This document shows, piece by piece, positions 18,525 through 29,909 of a stretch of 64,000 bases of DNA (positions are counted from its first letter, which is position 1; each line of letters starts with the position of its first letter). Origin of the DNA: Pseudomonadota bacterium (GTDB taxonomy: Bacteria; Pseudomonadota; Alphaproteobacteria; Acetobacterales; Acetobacteraceae); NCBI GenBank assembly GCA_019351895.1, contig JABBOH010000002.1:154381-218380 (forward strand), in the 5' to 3' direction. Position numbers and translations under genes: made by a program. The notes beneath the pieces were generated by a model that saw nothing but the letters and a program-made list of their open reading frames with translations, was not told where the DNA came from and searched no databases.

Positions 18525-19927
18525 CAGACCGTTTCCTCCGTCTCGGCCCGGCCCGATTGCTGCCGGAGGGGGAGCGCGGTCATGATCCTGGACATGCGGC
18601 TGCCGAGGCTGCCCTTGACCAGCACGGCGTCACCGGGCCGCAAGGCTGCGACCACGAGGGGGGCGAGTGCAGCCGAGTCCGCCGCGTGGCCCGCGCGGAT
18701 GGCCGCCGGCACGGCATCGAACAAGCGCCGCATTTCCGGCCCGCAGGTGAACAGCAGATCGACATGGGCCGCGACATCGGGTGCCAGCCCTTCATGCTCG
18801 GCGGCACTCGCATCGCCGAGTTCCCGCATGTCCCCTAGCACCGCTATGCGGCGGCCGGCCGGCTGCAGGGCGAGCACGGCGAGCGCCGCGCGCACCGAAG
18901 GCGCCGAGGCGTTGTAGCTTTCGTCAAGCAGCACCGCCTCGCCGTCCGGCAGCATGAGGCGGCGGCGGGCACCGCGCCCGGTGACGGCCGCGAAACCGTC
19001 GAGCGCGGCGGAGGCGTGATGCGGCTCGACGCCAAGCGCGACGGCGGCGGCGATGGCCGCGATGGCGTTCATCGCCATGTGGCGGCCCGGCGCGCTCAGG
19101 CGAAAGCGCAGCGGCATGCCGTCCAGCGTCATTGAGACATTCACGCCATCGGCGTCGCTCACGGCCTCCAGCAGCCGCGCCTCGGACGTGGCGGAGGCGC
19201 CGAAGCGGATGATGCGCGCGTCCCCCGCTGCTTCCTTCAGGATGGCGAGGTGCGGGCTGTCGCCGGGCAGGATCGCCGTGCCGCCCGACGCCAGCCCGGT
19301 CAGGATCGCGGCCTTCTCGCCAGCGATGGCGTCGAGGCTGCCCATGTGCCCGATATGGACGGGCGCGATGTTGGTGATGACCGCCACATGGGGGCGGGCG
19401 AGCCGGGCCAGCGGCTCGATCTCGCCCGGATGGTTCATGCCGATCTCGACGACGCAGAAGGCGGCATCGGCGGCCAGGCGGGCGAGCGTCAGCGGAACGC
19501 CCCAATGGTTGTTGTAGGAGGCGACCGCGGCATGGGTCGGGCCCGACGCCGAGAGGATGCGGCGGAGCATCTCCTTCGTCGTCGTCTTGCCGACGCTCCC
19601 CGTGACCGCGACGACACGGCCACGGCAGCGCGCGCGCCCGGCCGCGCCGATGGCGGTCAGCCCGGCGAGAGTGTCGCCCACCTGCAGCAGCGGCGCGTCC
19701 TCGGCCACCCCGGCGGGGCGATGATCGACCATGGCGCCGGCCGCGCCGGCATCGAGGGCAGCCGCCACGAAATCATGCCCGTCGCGGTTCTCGCCGTGCA
19801 GGGCCACGAAAAGATCGCCCGCCGACACGGTCCGCGTGTCGATCGAAAGACCGGTCGCCGTGAAAGGTTTCGTCATCGCGCCGCCCGACGCCGCCGCGAG
19901 GTCCGAGGCTGTCCAGAGCGCGCTCAT
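18524..19927 (-). CDS. murF: UDP-MurNAc-tripeptide--D-alanyl-D-alanine ligase
   Basis: Last cytoplasmic ligase, adding the D-Ala-D-Ala made by Ddl. 467 aa. It shows [27 protein letters not shown], the P-loop [19 protein letters not shown] (about residues 105-123), [34 protein letters not shown] and [15 protein letters not shown]. Its ATG overlaps the murE stop in ATGA. Confidence 0.97.
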   Translation of the reverse strand: MSALWTASDLAAASGGAMTKPFTATGLSIDTRTVSAGDLFVALHGENRDGHDFVAAALDAGAAGAMVDHRPAGVAEDAPLLQVGDTLAGLTAIGAAGRARCRGRVVAVTGSVGKTTTKEMLRRILSASGPTHAAVASYNNHWGVPLTLARLAADAAFCVVEIGMNHPGEIEPLARLARPHVAVITNIAPVHIGHMGSLDAIAGEKAAILTGLASGGTAILPGDSPHLAILKEAAGDARIIRFGASATSEARLLEAVSDADGVNVSMTLDGMPLRFRLSAPGRHMAMNAIAAIAAAVALGVEPHHASAALDGFAAVTGRGARRRLMLPDGEAVLLDESYNASAPSVRAALAVLALQPAGRRIAVLGDMRELGDASAAEHEGLAPDVAAHVDLLFTCGPEMRRLFDAVPAAIRAGHAADSAALAPLVVAALRPGDAVLVKGSLGSRMSRIMTALPLRQQSGRAETEETV

Positions 19928-21402
19928 TTCGCGATGCCCACGAGGCCGCGGATCACGGCGGCGTCGTCGAAGGGAAAGGTCTCGCGCCCGATGGTCTGTC
20001 CCTGCTCGTGCCCCTTGCCGGCGACGACCAGCACATCGCCCGGCCCCAGCAGGCCGAGCCCCGCGGCGATCGCGGCTTCGCGCCCGCCGACCTCGATGGC
20101 GCCCGCGGCGCCCGCCATGACCTCGGCGCGGATTGCGGCAGGGTTCTCGCTGCGGGGATTGTCGTCGGTCACGATCGCGGTGTCGGCGCCCGCGATCGCG
20201 GCGGCGCCCATCAGCGGCCGCTTGCCGCGATCCCGGTCCCCGCCTGCGCCGAAGACGATGACGAGCCGCCCATCGGTATGCGGGCGAAGGGCCGCGAGCA
20301 CGCGGGTGATGGCATCCGGCGTATGGGCGTAGTCGACATAGGCGGCGGCGCCGTTCGGCAGGGTCGCGGCGAGTTCCATCCGGCCGCGCACGCCGACAAG
20401 CCCGGGCAGCCGGTCGAACACGGCGGTCTCGCCCAACATCAGCGCGACGGCGGCGGCCAGCAGCGCGTTGTCCGCCTGGAAACGGCCGGGGAGCGGCAGA
20501 TCGATCTCGAAACGGCGGCCCGAGACGCTGAGCGTCAGCACCTGCCCGCTCGGGCGCGGTGTCGCGCGCAACAGTCGGACGATCGTGCCGCCCTCTCCCA
20601 CCGTGCCGAAGTTCAATCCAGCCCGCGCCGCGAGTGCGGCGACCGCCGCGCGGGTCTCGGGATCGAGCGCCATCGCGGCGACGGCGGGCGCGCCCCGAGG
20701 CAGAAGCTCGCCGAACAGCCGGAGCTTCGCCGCGCGATAGGCGTCCATGCCGCCGTGGTAGTCGAGGTGGTCACGGGTGAGGTTGGTGAAGGCGCCGGCC
20801 GCGAGCCGCAGCCCGTCGAGGCGGAACTGGTGGAGGCCATGCGACGAGGCCTCGATCGCGACGTGCTGGATGCCAAGGGACGCGAGCTGCGCCATGGTCG
20901 TGGCAAGGCTGACGGGATCGGGCGTGGTGAGCCCCGCACCCTGCGGCAGCCCCGGCGCGACGAGGCCGAGCGTGCCGAGGGAGGCCGCCTTGTGTGCGCC
21001 AAGCTCCCAGAGTTGGCGCAGGAAGTCCGCCGTGCTGGTTTTGCCGTTGGTGCCCGTGACGGCGGCGATGCGGCGCGGCTGCGGACCGGCGAGCGCTGCC
21101 GCCATCTGCGCCAGCCTGCGGCGCGGCTCGGGGTCGAGGATCATCGGCCGTGGCGGTACGCCGGCTGGCCAATCCGTGCCTTGCGGCGCCAGGATGGCGG
21201 CGGCGCCGCGCGCCACGGCATCGGCGATGTATCGCCGGCCATCCTGCGCGCGTCCTGGAAGAGCAGCGAAGACGTAGCCGGGCTTCACCTCGCGGCTGTT
21301 CGCCGTGATGCCGGAGACATCGGCGTCGCCCACCGGGCGTGCACCGCCGAGGCGCGAGAGCCCCGGGCTCGGATGCCCCGACATGAGATCAGTGAGCCGC
21401 AT
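19924..21402 (-). CDS. murE: UDP-MurNAc-L-Ala-D-Glu--2,6-diaminopimelate ligase
   Basis: Adds the third stem-peptide residue. 492 aa from ATG 21402; the frame is open 55 codons further upstream but that region only mirrors ftsI. It has the P-loop IAAVTGTNGKTSTADFLRQ, SSHGLHQFRLDGL, FTNLTRDHLDYHGGMDAYRAAK and VDYAHTPDAI. The motif VTDDNPRSENP carries DNPR, which in this family marks meso-diaminopimelate rather than lysine, as expected for a Gram-negative wall. No good ribosome site is seen; the start overlaps the ftsI stop by 14 bp, so coupling is likely. Confidence 0.95.
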   Translation of the reverse strand: MRLTDLMSGHPSPGLSRLGGARPVGDADVSGITANSREVKPGYVFAALPGRAQDGRRYIADAVARGAAAILAPQGTDWPAGVPPRPMILDPEPRRRLAQMAAALAGPQPRRIAAVTGTNGKTSTADFLRQLWELGAHKAASLGTLGLVAPGLPQGAGLTTPDPVSLATTMAQLASLGIQHVAIEASSHGLHQFRLDGLRLAAGAFTNLTRDHLDYHGGMDAYRAAKLRLFGELLPRGAPAVAAMALDPETRAAVAALAARAGLNFGTVGEGGTIVRLLRATPRPSGQVLTLSVSGRRFEIDLPLPGRFQADNALLAAAVALMLGETAVFDRLPGLVGVRGRMELAATLPNGAAAYVDYAHTPDAITRVLAALRPHTDGRLVIVFGAGGDRDRGKRPLMGAAAIAGADTAIVTDDNPRSENPAAIRAEVMAGAAGAIEVGGREAAIAAGLGLLGPGDVLVVAGKGHEQGQTIGRETFPFDDAAVIRGLVGIAK

Positions 21403-23404
21403 GGGAGGATGGCGCGGCGACGCGGTACATCGCGTCGTGCCGCAGGAGCTTTTCATTCTCGGCGGGCGCGGCCCAGCCAGCCCCGGCGGCGACCTTCGCC
21501 GGCTCATGGTGCGCCTCACGGCGGCTGGTCCGCTGATCGCGTTCCGCCCGCGCCGCGGCGGCGACATTATCGGGCTCGCCCGGATTGTTCGGCCCCAGCG
21601 GCACCACGCCCGGCGGCGCCGGATAGGGCTTCGGGAGCGACAGTTCCTGGTTGATCGCCGCCACGTTGTCGAAGCGCGGCATGACGTTCAGCATCGGGCC
21701 GATACGGGCGATGACATGCGCGACGGCTGGCGCCGCCATGTAACCGCCGGTGGTGAAGCCATGGGTCGCGGCCGTCGCGTGCCCGGAATCGATCGCGATA
21801 TAGACGACGTAGCGGGGTGCATAGATCGGGAAGGCGGCGACGAAGGAACTGTAGTTGGTGTGCTGCTTGTAGCCGCCCTTGGAGGAAACCTTCTGCGAGG
21901 TTCCGGTCTTGGCGCCGACGAAGTATCCCGGCACCTCTCCGAAGTTGCCGGTGCCGTTCGTGACGATGAGACGCATGATCCGTCGCATCATGTCGGAGGT
22001 GCTCTCCTGCATGACGCGGACGCCCTGCGGGGCCGGGTCGCCAGGATCCTGCGCGAGCAGTGTCGGCTGATACAGCAGGCCGCCATTGACGACGGCGACC
22101 GCGGTGTTGGCGATGTGCAGCGGCGTGACCGCGATGCCGTTGCCGAAAGAGACGGTCATCAGGGTCGCGAGGCCCCAATTGCTACCGGGATGCAGCTGCG
22201 GCATCGCGGATTCCGGCAGCTGGATCGGCTCTCGCGTCATCAGGCCAAGCTTCTTCAGCCATTCGCGCTGACGCTGCTTGCCGATGAGCACGGCAATGCG
22301 CGAGGCACCGATATTGGACGAGAGGCGCATGATGTCGGCCAGCTGCATCCATTGGTGCTGCGGCTCGAAGTCGGTGATGTGGAAGCGGCCGATGGGAATG
22401 GGATGCGTCGTGTTGAAGTAGTCCCACATATGCACCACGTTGTCGTCCAGCGCCATGCTGGCCGTCTGCAGCTTGAACACGCTGCCGGGCTCATACGTGC
22501 CGGTCGCACACCGGTTGAATCGCTCGGCATCCGTGGCCGTCGCAAGATCATTCGCGTCATAATCCGGGATGCTGACCATGCCGAGGACGCGGCCGCTGTT
22601 TGCGTCCTCAACGATGCCGCAGCCGCCGATCGCGGTGTAGGTCTTCACCGCGTTGGCGACCTCTTGCCGGAGGATCGCCTGCACGCGGACGTCGATCGAG
22701 AGCCGCAGCGGCGACGGGTCGGTGTTGAGACGCTTGTTGAAATACTTCTCGACGCCCGCGATGCCGTTACCGTCGATATCGACGCCGCCCAGCACCTGTG
22801 CGGCCGTGTTGCCGAGCGGATAGCGCCGCTCGTAGGCGGTCTGGAACGAGAGGCCGGGAATACCAAGATTGTTGATCGCGATTTCCTGCCCCGGTGTCAC
22901 CTGGCGCGCGATGTAGACGAAGGCCTTGGACGAGGCGAGGCGGCGCGCGATGTCGGCTTCGTTGATGTCGGGCAGCACCTTCTTCAGCTCGGCCGCGACG
23001 GCGCCGGTATCGATCATCTGCCGTGGATCGGCGTAGAGGTTCGCGACCGGCAGCGACACCGCGAGGATCTGGCCGTTCGCATCAAGGATCGAGGCGCGGA
23101 CCGGCGGACCCGCGATCGCGGGCGGGGGCGCGTTCGGCACGAACTGCTGCACGACGCGCGGTGCCGGCTTCATCGGATCGATCAGCGTCGCGTCGGCGAG
23201 CTTCGCCGCGACCGCGAGGAAAAGCAGCAGAAACACGCTCGACACGACGACGAGACGACCACGGCTCTTTTCGATCGCGCGGCGGCGGCGGAGATCCGGC
23301 GACGTGACGCGGACCGTCTCGCCATGCGGCAAGCCGACGGTCCGCCGCGACCGGGGGCTCCAGGGGTTGTTCGGCGTGGCGTCAGGTGGGGGCGCGTCGT
23401 TCAC
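21389..23404 (-). CDS. ftsI: Septal transpeptidase FtsI (PBP3)
   Basis: Class B penicillin-binding protein that cross-links septal peptidoglycan with FtsW. 671 aa, GTG start. A basic cytoplasmic N-terminus of about 50 residues is followed by one helix (LVVVSSVFLLLFLAVAAKLA), a dimerisation/pedestal domain, and a transpeptidase with EPGSVFKLQTA (active Ser in SxxK), RLSSNIGASRIA (SxN) and GAKTGTSQK (KTG). The last about 60 residues after the transpeptidase are a hydrophilic Ala/Arg/Glu tail (from about GEPDNVAAAARAERDQ), longer than in most FtsI. It overlaps murE by 14 bp and starts 12 bp after ftsL. Confidence 0.96.
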   Translation of the reverse strand: MNDAPPPDATPNNPWSPRSRRTVGLPHGETVRVTSPDLRRRRAIEKSRGRLVVVSSVFLLLFLAVAAKLADATLIDPMKPAPRVVQQFVPNAPPPAIAGPPVRASILDANGQILAVSLPVANLYADPRQMIDTGAVAAELKKVLPDINEADIARRLASSKAFVYIARQVTPGQEIAINNLGIPGLSFQTAYERRYPLGNTAAQVLGGVDIDGNGIAGVEKYFNKRLNTDPSPLRLSIDVRVQAILRQEVANAVKTYTAIGGCGIVEDANSGRVLGMVSIPDYDANDLATATDAERFNRCATGTYEPGSVFKLQTASMALDDNVVHMWDYFNTTHPIPIGRFHITDFEPQHQWMQLADIMRLSSNIGASRIAVLIGKQRQREWLKKLGLMTREPIQLPESAMPQLHPGSNWGLATLMTVSFGNGIAVTPLHIANTAVAVVNGGLLYQPTLLAQDPGDPAPQGVRVMQESTSDMMRRIMRLIVTNGTGNFGEVPGYFVGAKTGTSQKVSSKGGYKQHTNYSSFVAAFPIYAPRYVVYIAIDSGHATAATHGFTTGGYMAAPAVAHVIARIGPMLNVMPRFDNVAAINQELSLPKPYPAPPGVVPLGPNNPGEPDNVAAAARAERDQRTSRREAHHEPAKVAAGAGWAAPAENEKLLRHDAMYRVAAPSSHAAH

Positions 23405-23416
23405 GGTCCGACGTGC

Positions 23417-24334
23417 CTACTGCGAGGTCGAGTAAAGCGGACGCGGCGGTGCCAGGGTCGCCGATGACGCCATGCCGAGCGATGAGCCCGCGGACGGGCT
23501 GTACATCACGGTCGCGGCGCGCGGGATGAAGCGCGGCGCGGGCTCGGCCATGTGCGCGGGTGCGTTGGACGCATAAAGCTGCACCGGCGCGCCCTCATGC
23601 CGATGCGGTCTCCGCTGCCGGTCCGGCTGAGGCGACGCGGCGGCGAGCGATGGCTGCGCCTGCCCGGCCGGAGCCGGATGCCGCACCCAGTGATGCGTCG
23701 GCCGCGCAACCGGCGCCGGTGCGGGCTTGGCCAGCGGTGTCTCGACAACGGCCACGGCGGGCATGGCCGCTGCGGGCGGCGCTGCGGCAGAGGCGGCCGC
23801 CTCGGACGCGGCAGACATCTGCGCTGCGGCAGGAGCGGCCGGGGGCGGCAGCGGCACGGACGAGATCGCGTCGGGCGCTGCCGGCGCGAGAAGCGCCACC
23901 TGGGGCGCCGGCGTAAGGCCGGGCGCCGTGGCCGGCGGCGTCGCGGCCGCCATCGGCACACCATGCGTCGGGTCGATGGCGGGCGCAGTCTTCGCCGCAT
24001 CCGGGACCGACCCATTGGGCGCGGACGCCGGGGCCGCTTGGGGTGCGACCGGCGGCGGCAAGGCAGCCGCCAACTGGTCCATCGTCATCAACTGCGACGG
24101 CTGCATCGGCTGCAGGTGCAGATACTCGCTCGCCAGCGCCTGCAACCGCTCAGGATCGTTCATCAGCGCCCAATCGGCCCGCAGCATGCGCGTGCGCTCA
24201 CGCGCCACGTCGATGCCGTGGAAGGTGCTGCGCAGCGAAGCATCAAGCGCAAAGGCCCGCTGCTTCACCTGATACAGGTAAAGCCCGGAGCCTGCGGCCA
24301 AGACCAGACATACACAGGTGAAGGGACGAATCAC
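23417..24334 (-). CDS. ftsL: FtsL-like division protein with a long Pro/Ala-rich periplasmic tail
   Basis: Position between rsmH and ftsI and the N-terminal 90 residues identify it as FtsL. A single helix at the very start ([18 protein letters not shown]) leads into a leucine-zipper-like coil with the alphaproteobacterial pattern [24 protein letters not shown]. FtsL pairs with FtsB and activates FtsWI. GTG 24334 has GAGGAGGT 6-7 bases ahead and overlaps the rsmH stop (GTGA). The protein is 305 aa, against roughly 90-140 for the family. Residues from about 90 on are Pro/Ala-rich, low complexity, with His/Arg patches, and would lie in the periplasm. Confidence 0.85.
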   Translation of the reverse strand: MIRPFTCVCLVLAAGSGLYLYQVKQRAFALDASLRSTFHGIDVARERTRMLRADWALMNDPERLQALASEYLHLQPMQPSQLMTMDQLAAALPPPVAPQAAPASAPNGSVPDAAKTAPAIDPTHGVPMAAATPPATAPGLTPAPQVALLAPAAPDAISSVPLPPPAAPAAAQMSAASEAAASAAAPPAAAMPAVAVVETPLAKPAPAPVARPTHHWVRHPAPAGQAQPSLAAASPQPDRQRRPHRHEGAPVQLYASNAPAHMAEPAPRFIPRAATVMYSPSAGSSLGMASSATLAPPRPLYSTSQ

Positions 24335-25284
24335 GCCGCGACCTCCTCGGCATCGAGCCGGCGCAAAGCCCGCAGGCGAGCACTGCGGGAACGCGGATTG
24401 CCGGCGATCTCCGCCGGGCCCGGCCGCAACGCCTTGCGCGTCAACAGGGAAAAACGAGCCTCGGCCGTCGGCAGCAGGCCCCTCGGGTCGTGGCGGGACG
24501 GACCGGGCGTCTGGCCCGCCGCATCATTCATGAAGTGCTTAACGATCCTGTCCTCGAGCGAATGAAAGGAGACGACGACGAGTCGCCCCGCAGGACGCAG
24601 TATGCGTGTCGCCTGTTTCAAAGCACGCTCAATTTCAACCAATTCTTCGTTGACGCCGATTCGCAGCGCCTGAAAACTTCTCGTGGCGGGATCTATGCCC
24701 GATCGATCGGGGGGCAGCACCGCGCGAATGATGCGGGCAAGCTCCGCGGTGGTCGTAATCGGCTGCTGCGCGCGTGCCGCGACGATCGCACGCGCGATTC
24801 GCCGCGACTGCCGCTCCTCACCGAACTTGAAGAGCATGTCGGCGAGTTCGTCGGCGGACAATGTGGCAACCAGATCGGCGGCCGAGAGTCCGCTGCCGCT
24901 CATCCGCATGTCGAGCGGTCCGTCCATGCGGAAGCTGAAGCCCCGCGCCGCGTCGTCGATCTGGAAGGACGAGACGCCAAGATCGAGCACCACGCCGTCA
25001 AGCTCGGTGACGCCATGGGCCGCGAGCAGGTCCAGGAGTTGGCCGAACTGCCCCTCGATGAGATGCAGCCGGCCGGGGAACGCCGAGGCAAGGACCGCGC
25101 CGCGCGCGATCGCCGCCGGGTCGCGGTCGATCGCCCAGATGGTGCAGTCGGCGCGCTCCAGGATCGCGCGGCTGTAGCCGCCGCCGCCGAAGGTGCCGTC
25201 GAGATAGACGGCGCCCGGACGCGGATCGAGCGTCGCGAGCACCTCGTCGAGCATCACGGGCACATGGGTTTGGCCCGGGGCCAT
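24331..25284 (-). CDS. rsmH: 16S rRNA (cytosine-1402-N4) methyltransferase
   Basis: SAM-dependent methylase of the decoding site, also called MraW. 317 aa. [10 protein letters not shown] is at the N-terminus, then the SAM loop [35 protein letters not shown], and [14 protein letters not shown] near the C-terminus. The frame is open upstream to 25692, antisense-like over mraZ. ATG 25284 shares one base with the mraZ stop (TGATGG) and starts precisely at the family N-terminus. Confidence 0.97.
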   Translation of the reverse strand: MAPGQTHVPVMLDEVLATLDPRPGAVYLDGTFGGGGYSRAILERADCTIWAIDRDPAAIARGAVLASAFPGRLHLIEGQFGQLLDLLAAHGVTELDGVVLDLGVSSFQIDDAARGFSFRMDGPLDMRMSGSGLSAADLVATLSADELADMLFKFGEERQSRRIARAIVAARAQQPITTTAELARIIRAVLPPDRSGIDPATRSFQALRIGVNEELVEIERALKQATRILRPAGRLVVVSFHSLEDRIVKHFMNDAAGQTPGPSRHDPRGLLPTAEARFSLLTRKALRPGPAEIAGNPRSRSARLRALRRLDAEEVAA

Positions 25285-25841
25285 CAGGAGGCTGCGCTTC
25301 CGGTCGGGGCGGGTCCGGCGGGCGGCGCCATTTCCGTGTGCGCGATGGGCGGACTGGCGGTCGCGGCGCTCGGGAGCCGAGGACCACCCGGCAGCGTCAG
25401 GCCGCGCGCGCTCGCATTCTGCCGCGCCTCCTCCGCCCGCAGTTTCGCCGCCGCCGGTTCCCAGATCTGGAAGATCGGCCCGGTACCCATGAACACGACG
25501 TTGTCGGTCAGGCCGGCATGCGCGACCATCATTTCGTTCAGGACGATGCGGCCTTCCTTGTCGGCTTCCGTCGGATAGGCATTCCCGTAGATGGCGGTGG
25601 ACATGTCCTCGTATTCGGGACTGAAGAGGTCGTAGCGGTTGAGCGACTGGGCGAGCCTGTCGAACATCATCTGGGGCCAAGCCTCGATGCACGGCCGCGT
25701 ATGCGAGGGGCGCAGAATCATCGTGACGCTCCCTTCAGGGTTTGGGGCCAACGCCCGCAGGCTGGAGCGGAACATCGCGGGAACGGACACACGCCCCTTC
25801 GCATCCAACCGGTTGAGGTGGCTCCCGAGAAAGTTCGTCAT
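25284..25841 (-). CDS. mraZ: Transcriptional regulator MraZ
   Basis: Ring-forming DNA-binding protein with two AbrB-like SpoVT domains that regulates the dcw operon it heads. Domain 1 is about residues 1-50 ([22 protein letters not shown]) and domain 2 about residues 80-130 ([18 protein letters not shown]), each with the DxKGR-type motif (the second reads DKEGRI). 185 aa; the last about 35 residues are a Pro/Ala/Ser tail not usual for MraZ. ATG 25841 has AAGGGGG 4-5 bases ahead. The frame runs upstream to 25934 with no better start. Confidence 0.95.
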   Translation of the reverse strand: MTNFLGSHLNRLDAKGRVSVPAMFRSSLRALAPNPEGSVTMILRPSHTRPCIEAWPQMMFDRLAQSLNRYDLFSPEYEDMSTAIYGNAYPTEADKEGRIVLNEMMVAHAGLTDNVVFMGTGPIFQIWEPAAAKLRAEEARQNASARGLTLPGGPRLPSAATASPPIAHTEMAPPAGPAPTGSAAS

Positions 25842-25934
25842 CGGGCCCCCTTTCAACTCCGCTGGCCGTAGCGCCTCGATGGACCGGGGGACTGGGTGCA
25901 AGGCAGCCGCATCCGCCACACCGTGGGATGGCAT

Positions 25935-25963
25935 GGGTTATCATGGGCGTAACTGGGCGTCAA
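25935..25963 (-). promoter_or_regulatory. Possible dcw (mraZ) promoter
   Basis: On the minus strand TTGACG (25963-25958) is followed after 17 bp by TAACCC (25940-25935). The -35 matches five of six consensus bases, the -10 only two. It would start RNA about 85 bases before the mraZ ATG. Plausible, not proven. Confidence 0.3.
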
Positions 25964-26068
25964 AGGGATTTGCTCTATCCGTTAACGGAAAAGCCGCGAT
26001 TCCGTCTTAAAAACAAGCAGTTCGCAATTGTGCTCCCGGCGCCGTGAGCGCCGTTCCGGAGAGGTTAT

Positions 26069-26083
26069 GTTCGTTATTTGTTC
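26069..26083 (-). promoter_or_regulatory. Perfect alphaproteobacterial LexA (SOS) box
   Basis: The plus strand reads GTTC-N7-GTTC (GTTCGTTATTTGTTC); on the minus strand it is GAAC-N7-GAAC. This is the known LexA recognition pattern of alphaproteobacteria. It lies about 230 bp ahead of the mraZ ATG and 75 bp after the rnpB 3' end. The only gene in a position to be controlled is the dcw cluster. Confidence 0.55.
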
Positions 26084-26156
26084 TCACAATTCCGATCTGG
26101 CCCGAGAACTGTCGGGACAGTATTTCCCAGCATTTCAACATGCTGCGCCGATATGA

Positions 26157-26586
26157 GTGCCAGACGGTCTGTAAGCCGGGTTCTGTCCGGAACTGCTCGC
26201 GCAGTCCTTGGACGGCCATTCCTCTGGGACGCGCATCGCTGCGCGCCTCACGCGACCAACCCGGGTGACGGGGCGGGAACGCCCTCGCGTCACATGTCAC
26301 GCTTTCGTGCGACATGCCGCCGGTCACCCCTATTCGGTCTTGCTCCCGGTGGGGTTTACCCTGCCCGCGCCGTTGCCGGAGCGGCGGTGCGCTCTTACCG
26401 CACCGTTTCACCCTTGCCTGCGGGCTTCCAGCTTGCACCGGAGGCGCGCAGGCGGTTTGTTTTCTGTGGCACTGTCCCTGGGGTCGCCCCCGCCGGCCGT
26501 TAACCGGCACCGTATTCCCGTGGAGCCCGGACTTTCCTCCCCCATGCCCTTGCGGACACGGCAGCGGCCGTCCAACCGTCTGGCGC
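26157..26586 (-). ncRNA. rnpB: RNase P RNA (bacterial type A)
   Basis: Catalytic RNA that trims the 5' leader of tRNA precursors. On the minus strand the 5' region has GAGGAAAGTCCGGGCTCC (CR-I, near 26522-26540). The middle has CACAGAAAACAAACCGCC, and the 3' end has AGAACCCGGCTTACAGACCG. Ends are placed from the P1 helix: the 10-base arm GCCAGACGGT (complement of 26575-26584) pairs perfectly with ACCGTCTGGC (complement of 26159-26168). Length about 430 nt is normal for type A. It starts about 30 bases after the amidase stop. Confidence 0.93.
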
Positions 26587-26590
26587 CGGG

Positions 26591-26615
26591 TCATTGCGGC
26601 AGCGGCCGCGGGCGG

Positions 26616-26619
<4 letters not shown>
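26591..26619 (-). promoter_or_regulatory. Likely rnpB promoter overlapping the amidase stop codon
   Basis: On the minus strand TTGACC (26619-26614) and CAATGA (26596-26591) are 17 bp apart. The predicted start, about 7 bases later, falls on the first base of P1 of RNase P RNA. The TGA stop of the amidase is inside the -35. The -10 match is weak; the geometry is the main support. Confidence 0.45.
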
Positions 26620-28444
<1,825 letters not shown>

Positions 28445-28494
28445 CTAGGACGGCGAAGGCGCAGGCACGGCAGACGGATCAGCATGGCGACAGG

Positions 28495-29178
28495 TCAAAA
28501 CGCCTCTGCAGCAAACGGGGTTGGCGGGAAAGCGGGCTCCGCGAGCATCTCCACAGGCAGCAGAATGTTGCCCTGGAGGATCGCGCGAACCGGCGCGAAG
28601 GCGCGGCGGTGATGGGGCGAGATGCCGATGCGCGCCATCGCCTCGCAATGCGCAGGCGTGCCGTAGCCGGCATTCGTCTCCCAACCGTAATGCGGGAAGC
28701 GGGCCGCGAGACGCGCCATCAAGCGGTCCCGCGCGACCTTTGCGATGATGGAGGCGGCGGCGATCGAGAAGCTCGTCGCGTCCCCGCCCACCACGCATTG
28801 CACGGGGCAGGCGAGCTTCGGCGGCCGGTTGCCGTCGACGAGCGCCACATCGGGCGGGCTCGGAAGCCGCGCGACCGCGCGCCGCATGGCGAGCAGGCTC
28901 GCATGGAGGATGTTGATGCGCTCGATCTCGGAGACGGAAGCGGCGGCGACGCCGATTTCCGCCGCACCCGAGGCGTAGAGCGCGACCGAGGCGGCGAGCC
29001 TGCGCTCCGCCGTGAGTTTCTTGGAATCGTCGAGGAGTTTTGCCAGCGCGCGGGGCACGCCGCGGGGGAAGATCACGGCGGCGGCGACCACCGGCCCAGC
29101 GAGCGGTCCGCGTCCGACCTCGTCCAGTCCCGCGACCCGTCCGCCCGCCGCACGCTCCAGCCTGAAATGCGGCGCCAT
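28495..29178 (-). CDS. rnhB: Ribonuclease HII
   Basis: Removes ribonucleotides and RNA primers from DNA hybrids. 227 aa. Catalytic acidic residues are in [21 protein letters not shown] (Asp and Glu, about residues 19-20), ALVDGNRPP (about 115) and the region VARDRLM. The motif [12 protein letters not shown] and the C-terminal HHRRAF pattern confirm type II. Its ATG is 2 bp after the stop of the upstream unknown gene, and ccrM follows after 77 bp. Confidence 0.96.
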   Translation of the reverse strand: MAPHFRLERAAGGRVAGLDEVGRGPLAGPVVAAAVIFPRGVPRALAKLLDDSKKLTAERRLAASVALYASGAAEIGVAAASVSEIERINILHASLLAMRRAVARLPSPPDVALVDGNRPPKLACPVQCVVGGDATSFSIAAASIIAKVARDRLMARLAARFPHYGWETNAGYGTPAHCEAMARIGISPHHRRAFAPVRAILQGNILLPVEMLAEPAFPPTPFAAEAF

Positions 29179-29180
29179 GG

Positions 29181-29870
29181 TCAGTCGAGCCCGAACAGAC
29201 GGCGCCAGAAGCCGGCGCCGGACGCCGACCGCGGCTGCGAATAGGACACATGCGGGCGCGAAGCGGGCGGGCGCAGCGCGCTGCTCATCAGCTGCCGCCC
29301 CGCCTCGCCCTCCCGGATCAGCCGGCGCTGGAAGGCCAGGATGGCGGCCGAGTTCTCGTCGAGCCGGAGCTGGGCCAAAGCCTCGGCGACCGCGGCTGCA
29401 TCCCGGAAATCCCCGGCGCGGCGATGGATGTCGACGAGGCAGAGACGCGGCTGGATTTCAGTCGATGGCGGCCAGATGGCCGCAGCTTGCCGCCGCCACG
29501 TCACGGCCCATTCGGTCTCCTCCGCGTCGTCCGCCGCCCAGGCAGCCTGGAGAAGCGCCTCGGCCGCGCCCCAGAAGTCCTCGCGCCGCTGGCAGAGCAG
29601 CGCCCAGAGGAGGAAGGTCCGCGCGAAGGCCGGCGCCTGGGCGCGCAAGGCGGCATACTCGGGATCCGACCGCACGACCTCGGCATCCTCGGCCGACAGC
29701 GCCGTAAGGTCGGGCGCCGCCGAACCGCATCCCGAACACTCGGCGACCCAGCGCCGCAAGGTCGAACGGGCCGGCTCGCCGGGACGGAAGTCGAGATCGG
29801 GCGCGAGTTCGGGCGCCGGCGCCTTGAACACCGGGCGGACGACCGCGCCGCAGACAGCGCATAGGCTCAT
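29181..29870 (-). CDS. Unknown protein with zinc-ribbon-like N-terminus
   Basis: 229 aa, family not recognised. CxxC pairs at residues 4-7 (CAVC) and about 45-48 (CSGC) look like a four-Cys zinc ribbon. Then comes an alpha-helical, Ala/Glu-rich middle (about 75-195) with repeats of the type [30 protein letters not shown] and [23 protein letters not shown], resembling two to three TPR-like helix pairs. The C-terminal tail is Ser/Arg-rich and ends in FWRRLFGLD. No signal peptide. It abuts rnhB (2 bp) and is probably co-transcribed with it. A role in RNA or DNA handling would be guesswork. Confidence 0.8.
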   Translation of the reverse strand: MSLCAVCGAVVRPVFKAPAPELAPDLDFRPGEPARSTLRRWVAECSGCGSAAPDLTALSAEDAEVVRSDPEYAALRAQAPAFARTFLLWALLCQRREDFWGAAEALLQAAWAADDAEETEWAVTWRRQAAAIWPPSTEIQPRLCLVDIHRRAGDFRDAAAVAEALAQLRLDENSAAILAFQRRLIREGEAGRQLMSSALRPPASRPHVSYSQPRSASGAGFWRRLFGLD

Positions 29871-29909
29871 GACGTGGAGCCTTGGACAGCGCGGCTCATA
29901 TCGTGATGC

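Larger units (their letters stand above)
25842..26156. other. Intergenic region between rnpB and the dcw cluster
   Basis: About 315 bp without a gene, more AT-rich than its surroundings. It should hold the mraZ (dcw) promoter on the minus strand. It contains a LexA-type direct repeat (26069-26083), one GANTC site (25998-26002, GATTC), a weak promoter-like pair (25935-25963) and, next to the rnpB end, small hairpins (CAGCAT/ATGCTG and ACTGT/ACAGT) without a T-tract that might stop rnpB transcription. Confidence 0.6.

Noticed and set aside
24331..25692. 453-codon form of rsmH
   Set aside because: The first 136 codons mirror mraZ; RsmH starts at 25284 just where mraZ ends.
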